Positions 8,570 through 18,116 of a DNA stretch of 64,000 nt are shown piece after piece (position 1 is the first letter of the stretch; each line of letters opens with the position of its first letter). The notes under the pieces were generated by a model, which did no database searches, was not told where the DNA came from, and saw only the letters and a program-made list of their open reading frames with translations. Both the position numbers and the translations under genes were made by a program. This stretch comes from Pelagimonas sp. Lineage in GTDB: Bacteria; Pseudomonadota; Alphaproteobacteria; Rhodobacterales; Rhodobacteraceae. The stretch is from positions 186,001 to 250,000 of the forward strand of contig JAOASD010000031.1 of the NCBI GenBank assembly GCA_025210265.1. The letters are read 5' to 3'.

Positions 8570-9577
8570 TCACCCATCAAAATCCACTTCTTCGACCAGG
8601 CGCAGGGCGGTGGGGCGCAGGGCGGCGAGGGTCATCAGGTTGACCTCATCTGCGCTGTATGTGCCCCAGTTTTTGACCAGTTCCGATGCCTCAGACCCCG
8701 GTGCGATCGGGTATTCGTAATTTGCCTCCGCATAGATCTCCTGCGCCTGCGGGCTGGTCAGGAATTCCATCATTTTCAGCGCATTGTCGCGGTTGGGCGC
8801 GTGTTTCGCCATGGCCACACCTGAGATGTTCACATGGGTGCCGCCATCTTCAAATTCCGGGAACAGCACATTCACGGATTCGGCCCAGGCGACCTGATCC
8901 GGGTCGCTCAGCATTTTGCCCATGTAGTAGGTGTTGCCCAGGCTGATGTCGCATTCGCCGGACCAGATCGCCTTGACCTGTGCGCGGTCATTGCCCTGCG
9001 GTTTGCGGGCGAGGTTGGATTTGACGCCTTCCAGCCAGGTCTTTGCGGCCTCTTCGCCCTGGTGATGGATCACCGCCGACAGCAGCGCCACGGTATAGGG
9101 ATGGGTGCCCGAACGGGTGCAGATGCGGCCCTTCCATTTAGGATCGGCCAGATCCTCATAGCTGGTCACTTCGGCCGGATCGACGCGGTCCTTGCTGGCG
9201 TAAACGATGCGCGCGCGGGTGGTCAGCCCCCACCAGTGGCCTTCGGGATCGTGATAAATGCCGGGCACATTGGCCTCCAGTACATCACTGACGACGGGCT
9301 GGGTCAGCCCGGCCTCGACCACGGCGCTGAGGCGCGAAATATCGACGGTGAACACGAGATCCGCGGGCGAGCGGCGGCCCTCGGCCTTCATCCGTTCGAC
9401 CATGCCCTTTTTCAGATAGGCCACATTCACGGTGATCCCGGTGGCCTCGGTAAAGGCGTCGGTCAGCGGCGCGATCAGTTCGGGTTGGCGGTAGGAATAG
9501 ACGTTAAGTTCGCCCTCTGCAAAAGCAGGCGCAGCAAGCGCAAGGGCGGTCAGTGCGGTGGTGGCACGCAGGAACAT
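8570..9577 (-). CDS. Ferric-iron ABC transporter substrate-binding protein
   Basis: A 335-residue exported protein. Signal peptide of ~20 residues ends APAFA|EGELNVYSYRQPEL; the mature N-terminus and the later segments SADLVFTVDISRL-like, WWGLTTRARIVYAS, GNTYYMGKML and GVAMAKHAPN match the FbpA/FutA class that captures Fe(III) in the periplasm. The paired tyrosines of NTYYMG are the usual iron ligands, with a Tyr in VYSYRQPE likely contributing. The start is set by AAGGAGAACACG before the ATG. No permease or ATPase gene is adjacent, so it is an orphan binding protein here. It is divergent from a DUF4856-like gene, and both may share an iron-responsive control region. Confidence 0.88.
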   Translation of the reverse strand: MFLRATTALTALALAAPAFAEGELNVYSYRQPELIAPLTDAFTEATGITVNVAYLKKGMVERMKAEGRRSPADLVFTVDISRLSAVVEAGLTQPVVSDVLEANVPGIYHDPEGHWWGLTTRARIVYASKDRVDPAEVTSYEDLADPKWKGRICTRSGTHPYTVALLSAVIHHQGEEAAKTWLEGVKSNLARKPQGNDRAQVKAIWSGECDISLGNTYYMGKMLSDPDQVAWAESVNVLFPEFEDGGTHVNISGVAMAKHAPNRDNALKMMEFLTSPQAQEIYAEANYEYPIAPGSEASELVKNWGTYSADEVNLMTLAALRPTALRLVEEVDFDG

Positions 9578-9764
9578 CGTGTTCTCCTTTCGGGCAGAGC
9601 TTGGCATGGCTTTAAACCAAGTTTTTTTGTCGGGTCAAGTGTTGCGGGGTATTTCCACCTTTTTTAGTCGGACTTGCTTGACAAGCTCTGGATAAATCTG
9701 ACTTTAACGCTCGAGATTACATTCCTGATTCAAAAAATCGGGTACCAACACCAAGGAACGCGCT
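9578..9764. promoter_or_regulatory. Divergent control region of the iron-type gene pair
   Basis: This 187-bp region drives the binding-protein gene leftward and the DUF4856-like gene rightward. It is AT-richer than its surroundings. It contains GCTTGACAAGC (9676-9686), an odd palindrome that includes a TTGACA -35-like hexamer at 9678. I could not identify a definite Fur, Irr or RirA consensus by eye. Confidence 0.4.
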
Positions 9765-11156
9765 ATGCTGAAAACTGTTTCCCTGACCGCACTGGCTCTG
9801 GCCCTGACCGCCGGAACCGCCTTTGCCGACACAACCTACGGCCCTTTCCCCGTGACCGTGAAAGGCTATGACGGCGACAAGACCAACTCGGTGTCCTATT
9901 CCGGTCAGATCGCGCGCCACGTGCTGCATGACAGCCTGAAAAAGCTGGCGGCCAAGGGCAATGGCGGTTCCAATGCCGCCGAGGCCGAGGCCCAGATGCT
10001 GGCCTATTTCAACGGCAAGAACCCCGATCTGGCGATCATTGCCCCCGCCGACAAAGAGGGCATGGACGTCAAGCAATCCGTGATGGGCGATCTGTCCGGT
10101 GGTGCCAATCTGGAAGGCAAATTCTACAATGGCGCGATGCCCGCATGGCCGGGCAACAAGGCGGGCAAAGACGTTGTCCTGCACATGATCGCGCTGGCGG
10201 CTAAATCCGATGGCGGCTTTGACGCGGAAAACGGCATGGACTGGGGCCAGCTGATCTCCAAATACACCATGGGCGCCGTGTCCTATCACCAGGCCGTCGA
10301 CAACTATCTCGACGAGAAAATGGAAGCCGGCAACAAGCCCAACTCCAAGCCCTACAAAGACGGTGCCTATTACACCGGCAAGGAACATTCCTGGGATGAG
10401 GCGTTCGGTTACTGGGGTGCGGCTGCGCACAGCCTGAGCCTGTCGGCCAAGGACAACTACACCGTCGCCAAGATGAAGGATCTGGGCCTGTCGGACGCCA
10501 ATGGCGACGGCATGATCGACCTGAAATCGGAAATGGTGTTTGGCCCGGCCTATTATGCCGCGGGCGCGGATAAGGGCGGCAAGACCGAATACATGCCGAC
10601 CATCTTTAACGCCTTCCTTGACGGCCGTAAACTGATCGCTTCGGCCGCTGGCGAAGACCTGAGCGCCGAGCAGCTGGCAGAGCTGCAGGGTTATGCCAAG
10701 GTCATTGGCGACACCTGGGAAACCGTTCTGGCCGAAGCCGCGTTCAAATATGCCGGTTCCGTCTACAAGGACATCAAAACCTTGGGCGAAACCGAGGGCG
10801 AGGACAAAGCCAAAGCCTACCGCAACTATGTCAAGCACTGGGGCGAGCTGAAGGGCTTTGCCATGGCGCTGCAGACCGGCAAGAACAACCTCGGCGAAAC
10901 CGCTGTCATGCTGAACGAGCTGATCGGCTTTGGCCCGGTGACCCTGGACAACACATACGTGACCGGTGTGGACGCCGAGGGCAACCTGGTGCGGGATCGC
11001 CGCATGGCTTGGAACGACTATCAGCTGAACATGCTGAAAACCCAGAAACTGCTGGCGGACAAGTTTGGTCTGGAAGCGCGCGCCAATGACGCGCTGGCCG
11101 ATCTGGAAGGGCTGGCAAGTGCTCTGTCCGCAGATTCCAACGCCGAAACCGATTGA
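9765..11156 (+). CDS. Secreted DUF4856-like protein, probably iron-related
   Basis: A 463-residue exported protein with signal peptide ending GTAFA|DTTYG. The mature part matches, as far as I recognise it, the DUF4856 family: SVSYSGQIARHVLHDSLKK near the start, KEHSWDEAFGYWGAAAHS in the middle and a MPTIFNAFLDGRKL segment. Such genes often accompany imelysin-type iron-regulated genes. A short calcium-binding-like loop, DANGDGMIDL (~residue 246), resembles an EF-hand or dockerin loop. The C-terminal half is helical with repeated AE/AKAY segments. Its divergent neighbour encodes a ferric-iron binding protein, which supports a role in iron acquisition; the biochemical role is unknown. ATG preceded by CCAAGGAACGCGCT. 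Confidence 0.7.
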   Translation: MLKTVSLTALALALTAGTAFADTTYGPFPVTVKGYDGDKTNSVSYSGQIARHVLHDSLKKLAAKGNGGSNAAEAEAQMLAYFNGKNPDLAIIAPADKEGMDVKQSVMGDLSGGANLEGKFYNGAMPAWPGNKAGKDVVLHMIALAAKSDGGFDAENGMDWGQLISKYTMGAVSYHQAVDNYLDEKMEAGNKPNSKPYKDGAYYTGKEHSWDEAFGYWGAAAHSLSLSAKDNYTVAKMKDLGLSDANGDGMIDLKSEMVFGPAYYAAGADKGGKTEYMPTIFNAFLDGRKLIASAAGEDLSAEQLAELQGYAKVIGDTWETVLAEAAFKYAGSVYKDIKTLGETEGEDKAKAYRNYVKHWGELKGFAMALQTGKNNLGETAVMLNELIGFGPVTLDNTYVTGVDAEGNLVRDRRMAWNDYQLNMLKTQKLLADKFGLEARANDALADLEGLASALSADSNAETD

Positions 11157-11241
11157 TCCGGGTTCGGATGTCTGATCTGGGGCGGCGCGGGCAACTGCGC
11201 TGCCTCTTTTTGTTTTCCACGCAACAGGGTGGATCTGCGAT

Positions 11242-12246
11242 ATGGACCTGCTGACCTCGCTGGGCGACATTTTTGGCGATTTCATCGACCCCAAGAAACG
11301 GGTTTTCGCGGGCTATCTGGCGCTGTCGGTGGTGCTGGCGCTGCTGTGGCTGGTCTGGGCGGACCGCATGGGCGCGCGCGCGGCGCTGGCGCGGATTTTT
11401 GACCGGCGCGTGCTGTTTTCGAAATCGTCCTTTGCCGATGCAAAGATCTTTGTGATCAACCGGCTGATCTCGCTGGTGATTTCCCCCTATCTGCTGAGCC
11501 AGCTGGCGATTGCCACGGCGCTCTATTTCTGGTTGCACGGGCAGTCGGTTATCCCGCATGGGGGCTTTGACACGCTGCCTGTGGCGCTGATTGTGGCGCT
11601 GTTTTCCGTCACCATGTTTGTGGTGGATGACCTCAGCAAATATCTGGTGCATCGCTGGATGCACCGCTTTCCGCTGCTTTGGGCCATTCACAAGGTGCAT
11701 CATTCTGCCACGACCATGACGCCGGTGACGGTGTATCGTGTGCATCCGCTCGAAGGGGTGCTGTACGGGCTGCGCAGTGCCGTGGCGCAGGGCAGCACCC
11801 TGTCGCTGTTCTATTTTCTGTTTGGTGATGCGGTCAGCCTCTACACGGTGCTGGGGGTGAACGCGCTGGTGTTTTTCTTTCACATCACCGGGTCGAACCT
11901 GCGCCATTCCCATATCGAGATCCGCTATTGGCGCTGGCTGGAGCATATCCTGATTTCCCCGGCGCAGCATCAACTGCACCATTCCATCGCCAAACGCCAT
12001 TACGACAAGAATTTTGGCGTGGCACTGGCAGTGTGGGACTGGCTGTTTGGCTCGCTGCACCTGTCTGAAAAAGAAAAGTCCGAGCCGCTGGAATTTGGGC
12101 TGGAAGGGCGCGACGGGCGGTATGAGGCCGACCTGAAGGTGATCTATTTCGAACCCTTCCGCGAGATGGGCCGCATCCTGCGCCGCCGTGCGCGCCGGGG
12201 TGCGGGGCTGTTCAAGCGGGGCAAATCACACAGCCCGGCTGAGTAA
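11242..12246 (+). CDS. Sterol desaturase / fatty acid hydroxylase family membrane protein
   Basis: A 334-residue membrane enzyme with four or five N-terminal helices and the full eight-histidine di-iron pattern: H137-RWM-H141, H150-KV-HH, then H222-S-H224 and H243-QL-HH247. This family uses a di-iron centre and O2 to hydroxylate or desaturate lipid chains at the membrane surface. In Rhodobacterales, relatives act on ornithine lipids, carotenoids or sterol-like substrates; which applies here cannot be read from sequence. The C-terminal ~40 residues are strongly basic (RILRRRARRGAG) and would lie on the cytoplasmic face. The ribosome site is weak. It converges with mazG, with a symmetrical hairpin between them. 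Confidence 0.85.
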   Translation: MDLLTSLGDIFGDFIDPKKRVFAGYLALSVVLALLWLVWADRMGARAALARIFDRRVLFSKSSFADAKIFVINRLISLVISPYLLSQLAIATALYFWLHGQSVIPHGGFDTLPVALIVALFSVTMFVVDDLSKYLVHRWMHRFPLLWAIHKVHHSATTMTPVTVYRVHPLEGVLYGLRSAVAQGSTLSLFYFLFGDAVSLYTVLGVNALVFFFHITGSNLRHSHIEIRYWRWLEHILISPAQHQLHHSIAKRHYDKNFGVALAVWDWLFGSLHLSEKEKSEPLEFGLEGRDGRYEADLKVIYFEPFREMGRILRRRARRGAGLFKRGKSHSPAE

Positions 12247-12259
12247 CGCGCGACGGTGT

Positions 12260-12282
12260 AAAATCTGCATTTCGCAGATTTT
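12260..12282. terminator. Symmetrical bidirectional terminator
   Basis: Perfect 9-bp inverted repeat AAAATCTGC / GCAGATTTT with a 5-nt loop, between the convergent hydroxylase and mazG genes. It offers a T-run in both directions. Confidence 0.65.
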
Positions 12283-12299
12283 GCGGTTGGCGCCTGTGG

Positions 12300-13109
12300 T
12301 TACTGTGCCGCCTTTTCCGCCGCCTTGGCCGCATCCCACAGTGCATCCATTTCCGCCAGATCGCTGTCCTGCGGGCTGCGCCCCTGTTCGGCCAGCGCCG
12401 CCTCGATAGACTGAAACCGGCGGGTGAATTTCGCGTTTGCGGCGCGCAGGGCGGCCTCTGGGTCGATCTTCATGTGCCGCGCCAGATTGGCCATGACAAA
12501 GAGCAGATCGCCAAATTCTTCGGTGATGTGATCGGGATCCGTGGCCTCGCGCAGCTCGTCCATTTCTTCGCGCAGCTTGTCCATGACCTCATCCGTGGAC
12601 GGCCAGTCAAACCCCACCCGCGCGGCGCGGTTTTGCAGTTTGACCGCGCGCATCAGCGCAGGCAGACCCATGGCCACACCATCCAGAACGCCGCTTTGCG
12701 CTTTGGCGGCGCGCTCTGCCGCCTTGATCTTTTCCCAGTCCTGGGTCTGCTGTTCGGCGGATTTGTCGGCGCTCTCGCTGCCAAACACATGCGGGTGGCG
12801 GGCGACCATTTTATCCGACATCGTGTCGGCGATCTGGTTGAAATCAAACAGACCTTTTTCACTGGCCATCTGCGCGTGGAACACGGATTGGAACAGCAGA
12901 TCGCCCAGCTCGCCCTTGAGTTCGTCCCAGGCCTCGCGTTCAATCGCGTCAGCCACCTCATAGGCTTCTTCGATCGTGTAGGGGGCGATGCTGGCGAAAT
13001 CCTGTTCCAGATCCCAGGGACAGCCGCCATCGGGGTCGCGCAGCCGGCGCATGATTTCCAGTAGGCGCGGCATCCCGCCATTGGGGTTGTGGATCAGATC
13101 GTCGCTCAT
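12300..13109 (-). CDS. mazG: Nucleoside triphosphate pyrophosphohydrolase MazG
   Basis: A 269-residue protein with two tandem MazG domains, the normal layout for the E. coli-type enzyme. The first carries CPWDLEQDF, then EEAYEVADAIE and ELGDLLFQSVFHAQ; the second carries EEMDELREA and EEFGDLLFVMANLARH. The paired ExxE...ExxD motifs bind Mg2+ and cleave NTPs or dNTPs to NMP and PPi, which limits damaged nucleotides and modulates starvation responses. The start is the ATG before SDDLIHNPNGG; longer in-frame extensions upstream run antisense through the next gene and are not credible. Divergent from an M20 amidohydrolase. Confidence 0.95.
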   Translation of the reverse strand: MSDDLIHNPNGGMPRLLEIMRRLRDPDGGCPWDLEQDFASIAPYTIEEAYEVADAIEREAWDELKGELGDLLFQSVFHAQMASEKGLFDFNQIADTMSDKMVARHPHVFGSESADKSAEQQTQDWEKIKAAERAAKAQSGVLDGVAMGLPALMRAVKLQNRAARVGFDWPSTDEVMDKLREEMDELREATDPDHITEEFGDLLFVMANLARHMKIDPEAALRAANAKFTRRFQSIEAALAEQGRSPQDSDLAEMDALWDAAKAAEKAAQ

Positions 13110-13172
13110 TGCATTTCCCGCGCTGATGGGGTCAGGCTTCAGCCATAACAATTGCAGCGAAGGAGTCCAGAG

Positions 13173-14330
13173 ATGGCGGTGATCAATCGGATTGCAGGCA
13201 TGGCCGAGGAAATGGCCGGCTGGCGGCATCACCTGCATATGCATCCTGAACTGGGGCTGGAGTGCCACCAGACCGCCGCCTTTGTGGTGGAGCGCCTGAA
13301 GGCATTCGGCGTGGATCAGATTGAAACCGGCATCGCCACCAGCGGCGTAGTCGCGGTGATCAACGGTCAGGGCGAGGGGCCGACTATCGGGATGCGCGCC
13401 GATATGGATGCGCTGCCCATGCAAGAGGCCACAGGCGCGGACTGGGCCAGCACCGTGCCGGGGCGGATGCATGCCTGTGGCCATGACGGCCACACCACGA
13501 TGCTGCTGGGTGCCGCAAAATACCTGGCCGAGACGCGCAATTTCTCGGGCCGCGCGGTGCTGATCTTTCAACCGGCCGAGGAAACCATCGGCGGTGGCCG
13601 CATCATGGTCGAAGAGGGCATGATGGACCGGTTTGGTATCGAACAGGTCTATGCGCTGCACACCGATCCCTTTGCCGAGGCCGGGCAGTTCCGCACCAAT
13701 CCCGGTGCGATCATGGCCTCGGTTGATGATTTCTCGATTACACTGCGTGGTGTGGGCGGCCATGCGGCCTATCCTGACAGGTGCCGCGACCCGATGCCGG
13801 GTGTGTTCGCGCTGGGGCAGGCGCTGCAAAGCATTGTCAGCCGCGACACCAACCCGCTGCAGGCGCTGGTCCTGTCGCTGACGCAGGTCCATGGCGGCAC
13901 CGCCTTTAACATCATTCCCGAAGAGGTCACGATCAGTGGCACCATCCGCGCGCTGAATCCAGACATGCGCGCCCGTGCCGAAACCCGCCTGCGCGAGATC
14001 ACCGCCGGGATCTGCGCCGCTCATGCACTGCAGGCCGAGATTGATTTTCAGAACGGCTATCCGCCCACGGTGAACCATGCCGCGCAGGCCATGCTGGCGG
14101 CAGAGGTCGCGCAGGATGTGTCCGGCAATGTGGTCTCTGATCTGACCCCGGAAATGGGAGCCGAGGATTTTTCCTATATGCTGGAGGCCCGACCGGGCGC
14201 GTTTCTCTTTCTGGGGCAGGGGGTTGGCCCCTCGGTCCATCACCCGGAATTTGATTTCAATGACGAGATCGCGCCTATCGGGGCCAGCTTTTTCGCGACG
14301 CTGATCGAGCGGCTTTGCCCCAAAGGATAG
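13173..14330 (+). CDS. M20-family amidohydrolase (hippurate/IAA-amino acid hydrolase type)
   Basis: A 385-residue metallopeptidase-fold enzyme that hydrolyses N-acyl amino acids or peptides. It has the family landmarks WRHHLHMHPELGLE near residue 18, GMRADMDALPM (~75), MHACGHDGHTTMLLGAAKYL (~105-125, metal ligands Cys and His), FQPAEETIGGG (catalytic Glu ~140) and a late GAEDFSYML. AAGGAGTCCAG precedes the chosen ATG. It probably reads on into the DUF1499 gene, 68 bp downstream. The substrate is unknown; the annotation to hippurate hydrolase is a class label only. Confidence 0.92.
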   Translation: MAVINRIAGMAEEMAGWRHHLHMHPELGLECHQTAAFVVERLKAFGVDQIETGIATSGVVAVINGQGEGPTIGMRADMDALPMQEATGADWASTVPGRMHACGHDGHTTMLLGAAKYLAETRNFSGRAVLIFQPAEETIGGGRIMVEEGMMDRFGIEQVYALHTDPFAEAGQFRTNPGAIMASVDDFSITLRGVGGHAAYPDRCRDPMPGVFALGQALQSIVSRDTNPLQALVLSLTQVHGGTAFNIIPEEVTISGTIRALNPDMRARAETRLREITAGICAAHALQAEIDFQNGYPPTVNHAAQAMLAAEVAQDVSGNVVSDLTPEMGAEDFSYMLEARPGAFLFLGQGVGPSVHHPEFDFNDEIAPIGASFFATLIERLCPKG

Positions 14331-14398
14331 GCTGCCGCGACGTCGCGCTGGCACGGCGGCGGGAAATCCCCAGATTAAGATCCAGAACAAGGATTTTG

Positions 14399-14806
14399 AT
14401 GGTGAAACGCATGTTTGTTTACGTGATTTTGATCTTGGCCCTGGGCTTTGCCGCCTATGTGCGGCTTGCGCCGTCTGACCCGGCGCGCTGGCATGTGCTG
14501 CTGGAGATTGCCGAAAATCGCGATCTGCCGGGTGGGGTGCTGCGCCGGGTCGAGGGGCTGTCGGATCTGCAGGCGCTGCATCAGATCGTTTTGCAGACCC
14601 CGCGTACGCAGGTTCTGGCGGGTGATCCGGCCCAGGGCCATGTGACCTATATCACCCGCAGCGCGCTTTGGGGCTTTCCCGATTATACCACGGTGCAGCT
14701 GCGCGACGGCGCTGTGCTGATCCATGCCCGGCTGCGCTTTGGCAAAAGCGACATCGGTGTGAATGGCAAGCGCGTGGCGGGTTGGCTGGCGCAGATCGCC
14801 GGGTGA
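14399..14806 (+). CDS. DUF1499 family membrane-anchored protein
   Basis: A 135-residue protein with one N-terminal transmembrane helix (residues ~4-20) and a soluble domain ending [20 protein letters not shown], which matches the DUF1499 C-terminus (a strand then the SDxGVNxxRV motif). The soluble part probably faces the periplasm. Family function is unknown. It lies 58 bp before prfA and 68 bp after the amidohydrolase, all on one strand, so it may be co-transcribed with either. Confidence 0.75.
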   Translation: MVKRMFVYVILILALGFAAYVRLAPSDPARWHVLLEIAENRDLPGGVLRRVEGLSDLQALHQIVLQTPRTQVLAGDPAQGHVTYITRSALWGFPDYTTVQLRDGAVLIHARLRFGKSDIGVNGKRVAGWLAQIAG

Positions 14807-14864
14807 GCAGGGCAAAAGGGGCCAAAGGCTTGACCCCGCCCCATGCAACGGGCAATGCAGCTCT

Positions 14865-15914
14865 ATGATCCCGACTGAACGCCTGCAACAGATCAAGGAA
14901 CGACTGGAATATGTCGAGGCCCGCATGTCCGCGGGTGATGGCGACATTGCCGAGCTTGGCCGCGAATATGCCGAGCTGCGCCCCATCGTGACCCAGATCG
15001 AAGAATATGAAACCCTGCTGGATGATCTGGCCGAGGCCGAATCTATGCTGGACGATCCCGAAATGCGCGAGCTGGCGCAGGAAGAACTGCCCGCCCTGCG
15101 CGCCGCGCTGCCGGATGCGGAAAAGGCGATGCAGCTGGCGCTGTTGCCGCGTGACGCCGCAGATGCGCGCCCGGCCATGCTGGAAATCCGCCCCGGCACC
15201 GGCGGCGACGAAGCAGCCCTGTTCGCAGGCGATCTGGCCCGCATGTATCAACGCTTTGCCGAGGCGCGCGGCTGGCGCTGGGAAGTGATCGAGGAACAGG
15301 TCAGCGATCTGGGCGGCTTGCGCGAATTGGTGGTGCGGATCGCGGGCGAGGGCGTCTTTGCCCGGCTCAAATTCGAATCCGGCGTGCACCGGGTGCAGCG
15401 CGTTCCCGAAACCGAAAGCGGCGGGCGCATTCACACCTCGGCGGCCACGGTGGCCGTGCTGCCGGAGGCCGAAGAGGTCGATATCCGCATTGATCCCGGT
15501 GACATCCGCATCGACACGATGCGCAGTTCCGGCGCGGGCGGGCAGCACGTGAACACCACGGATTCCGCCGTACGCATCACCCATATTCCCTCGGGGATTG
15601 TTGTCACCAGTTCGGAAAAATCCCAGCACCGCAACCGCGAGATCGCCATGCAGGTGCTGCGCGCGCGGCTTTATGATGCGCAGCGGCAGGCGGCGAATGA
15701 TGCGCGCTCGGCTGATCGCAAGGCGCAGGTGGGCTCGGGCGATCGCAGCGAACGCATCCGCACCTATAATTTCCCGCAGGGGCGCATGACCGATCACCGC
15801 ATCGGCCTGACGCTTTACCGGCTGGATCAGATCATGCAGGGCGATCTGGATGAGATCGTCGATGCGCTGACCGCCGAACATCAGGCCGCGCAGCTGGCCG
15901 AGATGCAGGGATGA
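14865..15914 (+). CDS. prfA: Peptide chain release factor 1
   Basis: A 349-residue class I release factor. The codon-recognition tripeptide is PET in [15 protein letters not shown], the P-x-T class of RF1 that reads UAA and UAG, and the catalytic GGQ motif is at residues 225-227 ([15 protein letters not shown]). The Gln is normally N5-methylated by PrmC, whose gene overlaps this one by 4 nt. The start is the ATG of [15 protein letters not shown]; earlier codons in frame overlap the previous gene and are non-conserved. No frameshift site (that would be RF2). Confidence 0.98.
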   Translation: MIPTERLQQIKERLEYVEARMSAGDGDIAELGREYAELRPIVTQIEEYETLLDDLAEAESMLDDPEMRELAQEELPALRAALPDAEKAMQLALLPRDAADARPAMLEIRPGTGGDEAALFAGDLARMYQRFAEARGWRWEVIEEQVSDLGGLRELVVRIAGEGVFARLKFESGVHRVQRVPETESGGRIHTSAATVAVLPEAEEVDIRIDPGDIRIDTMRSSGAGGQHVNTTDSAVRITHIPSGIVVTSSEKSQHRNREIAMQVLRARLYDAQRQAANDARSADRKAQVGSGDRSERIRTYNFPQGRMTDHRIGLTLYRLDQIMQGDLDEIVDALTAEHQAAQLAEMQG

Positions 15915-16771
15915 GCGGCCTGCGGGGGAGTGTGGTGCTGGCTCAGGCGGTGACGCGGCTGCGCGATGCCGGGATCGAGGATCCGGGCCGCGATGCGCGC
16001 CGCCTTCTGGCCTATGCGATGGAGGTCGCGCCGGGGCGGCTGACCCTGGTTCTGCAGGATGCGCTGAGCACCGCACAGATCACCCATTTCGACGCGCTGA
16101 TCGCACGCCGCGCGGCGCGCGAACCGGTCAGCCATCTGACGGGGCAGCGGCTGTTTTACGGGCGCAATTTCCGCGTCACCCCGGATGTGCTGGACCCGCG
16201 CCCGGAAACCGAAACCCTGATCGAAGCGGCACTGGCCCAGCCCTTTGGATCGGTGCTGGATATGGGTACGGGGACGGGCTGTATCCTGTTGACCTTGCTG
16301 GCAGAACGCCCTTTTGCGGTGGGGCTGGGCAGTGACCTGTCCGAACCGGCGCTGCAGGTCGCGGCGGGCAATGCGCGGGCGCTGGATCTGGGCGCGCGCT
16401 GCGATTTTCGTGCAGGCAGCTGGTATGGCGCGCTGAAACCCGGCGACGGGCCGTTTGATCTGATCGTGTCGAACCCGCCCTATATCGCGCTGAACGAAAT
16501 GGCTGGCCTTTCGCCCGAGGTGCGCGATCACGAACCGCGCATGGCCCTGACTGACGAGGCCGATGGTCTGAATGCCTACCGCACGATTTGTGCGGGCGCT
16601 GCGCCGCATCTGGCCGCGGGCGGTCGGCTGATGGTGGAAATCGGCCCGACCCAGGGGCAGGCTGTCGCCGATCTGATGCAGGCTGCAGGGTTGCACAACG
16701 CACGGGTGATTCCGGACCTTGATGGGCGCGACCGGGTGGTTCTGGCGGACAAATCCGCGCATCCGGGCTAA
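15911..16771 (+). CDS. prmC: Release factor glutamine methyltransferase
   Basis: A 286-residue SAM-dependent methyltransferase (HemK family). It methylates the GGQ glutamine of RF1 and RF2. The SAM-binding segment is [15 protein letters not shown] (~residue 115) and the substrate-glutamine motif NPPY is at residues 188-191 ([10 protein letters not shown]). An N-terminal helical domain (~1-80) contacts the release factor. The ATGA overlap with prfA couples the enzyme to its substrate, an arrangement seen across many bacteria. Confidence 0.97.
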   Translation: MSGLRGSVVLAQAVTRLRDAGIEDPGRDARRLLAYAMEVAPGRLTLVLQDALSTAQITHFDALIARRAAREPVSHLTGQRLFYGRNFRVTPDVLDPRPETETLIEAALAQPFGSVLDMGTGTGCILLTLLAERPFAVGLGSDLSEPALQVAAGNARALDLGARCDFRAGSWYGALKPGDGPFDLIVSNPPYIALNEMAGLSPEVRDHEPRMALTDEADGLNAYRTICAGAAPHLAAGGRLMVEIGPTQGQAVADLMQAAGLHNARVIPDLDGRDRVVLADKSAHPG

Positions 16772-16980
16772 AATCCGCCAATTCCGGCTGATTTGGGCGC
16801 TTTTCTCCTTGCCCCTTACGGTCGGTATATGGTTAGAAAAAGCCACGTCAGGCGGTTGGTACCAAAAACCGGTCCCGCCCGATGTTATGCCAAACATTCA
16901 GGTGACCTTTACGCATGTTGCGCTGACTGCGCTGCGATGGTTACGAAACAGTCCTTAAAGTAGGCTGGATAGTCAGAAAA

Positions 16981-17679
16981 ATGCGCTCTTCGAAATCCCG
17001 CTCGCGGTCCAAGAACAACCGCAACCGCAACAATCTCGGCAATGTCGTCAACCGCGTGTTTGACAGCAACGGACCCGAGGGCAAAGTGCGCGGCACACCG
17101 CAGCAGATCATCGACAAATACAACCAGCTGGCCCGCGATGCGGCGCTGGGGAATGACCGGGTCGCGACCGAAAACTTTCAGCAGCACGCCGAACATTACA
17201 TGCGGATGCTGAGCGAAGCGCAGCGCGAACAGGATGCGCGCCGCGAACAGCAGGAACGCGAAAACCGTGAACGTCAGGCGCAGCGCGACCGCGAGCGCGC
17301 CGAACGCGACGCCGCCCGCGCCCGCGACGCCAAGGACAGCGATCAGCCCGAGGCGCAGCCGCAGGCGGAACAGCCGCGCAGCGAACAACCCCGTGCCGAG
17401 GCTCCCATGCCGGAAAACCAGCCTCAGCCTGACGTGCTGGACGTGGTCGGTGGCGAGGAAGACAGCGGTCTGGTGGCAACCCCCGAAAGTGGCGCAGCCG
17501 AGGCTCCCAAAGCCGAAGAGGCCGCCCCGGCACCCGCGCCCAAGCCGCGCAAACCCCGCGCTCCGCGCAAGCCTCGCGCCCCCAAAGCGCCCAAGGCTGA
17601 CGCGCCCGAGGCCGCAGAGGCCCCCAAGCCAGAGGCCGCAAAGCCCGAGGCAAAGGATGCCCCGGACGCCGCCGAATAA
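16981..17679 (+). CDS. DUF4167 protein with histone-like basic tail
   Basis: A 232-residue protein. The N-terminal ~85 residues match the alphaproteobacterial DUF4167 domain: a basic run KSRSRSKNNRNRNN, then NRVFDSNGPEGKVRGTPQQI and a helix ending FQQHAEHYMRMLSEA. Next come a charged coiled-coil-like stretch rich in RE/RD (~80-115), an acidic/Gln linker, and a Lys/Pro/Ala tail with repeats of the KPRAPRKPRAPKAPK type like histone H1 or AlgP. The composition suggests nucleic-acid binding (inference). It lies 209 bp after prmC, with a bidirectional terminator behind it. Family function is unknown. Confidence 0.85.
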   Translation: MRSSKSRSRSKNNRNRNNLGNVVNRVFDSNGPEGKVRGTPQQIIDKYNQLARDAALGNDRVATENFQQHAEHYMRMLSEAQREQDARREQQERENRERQAQRDRERAERDAARARDAKDSDQPEAQPQAEQPRSEQPRAEAPMPENQPQPDVLDVVGGEEDSGLVATPESGAAEAPKAEEAAPAPAPKPRKPRAPRKPRAPKAPKADAPEAAEAPKPEAAKPEAKDAPDAAE

Positions 17680-17701
17680 GCGGATCCAAATAGAGAAAAA
17701 T

Positions 17702-17728
17702 AAAAGGCGCCTGGTTGGGCACCTTTTT
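17702..17728. terminator. Bidirectional terminator
   Basis: A 10-bp stem with one mismatch (AAAAGGCGCC with GGGCACCTTTT), 5-nt loop, followed by T's on both strands. It lies between the DUF4167 gene and the leftward small membrane gene. Confidence 0.75.
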
Positions 17729-17744
17729 CTTTTGGGTCAGCCTA

Positions 17745-18116
17745 TTACCAGCTGTTCTTTGCGTTGATTTTGGCGGCGATCTCGGCCTCCCTGCACGCGC
17801 TTTCTGCGCGGCGAATCTGCATCTCCATCTCGCGCGCCTTGGCAATGCTGCGGGTCGCGCGGTCAAAATGCAGCTTTGCCCAAAGCCCCGTCAGACCGGC
17901 GCTCAGACAGATCCAGACCGCCACGGGTCGCAGGCCCAGCCCCGCGCTCACCGGGATCACGATCGCCGGGCCCAGCACAAAGAAAATCAGCGATACCGCG
18001 CCAAATCCAAATGTCAGGATCAGGGCGATTTCACTGTGCACTTGGCGACGCGCCTGCCGGGCGATTTTGGTTTTTTCAGACGGGCTCAACTGCCTTGGGT
18101 CAAAAGACCCCGTCAT
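17745..18116 (-). CDS. Small membrane protein with C-terminal coiled coil
   Basis: A 123-residue protein from the ATG that overlaps the rsmA stop codon (TGATG). It has a basic N-terminus (~1-28), two hydrophobic helices (~30-50 and ~57-77), and a charged helical C-terminus with many Arg/Glu/Ala and one Cys (RRAESACREAEIAAK) likely to form a coiled coil in the cytoplasm. It is the last gene of the long leftward lpt-surA-pdxA-rsmA run, by overlap. I do not recognise the family. Confidence 0.65.
   Translation of the reverse strand: MTGSFDPRQLSPSEKTKIARQARRQVHSEIALILTFGFGAVSLIFFVLGPAIVIPVSAGLGLRPVAVWICLSAGLTGLWAKLHFDRATRSIAKAREMEMQIRRAESACREAEIAAKINAKNSW

Noticed and set aside
13110..14390. Extension of mazG upstream to give a 696-residue protein
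   Set aside because: The extra 427 residues are antisense to the M20 amidohydrolase; MazG normally starts at the chosen ATG.
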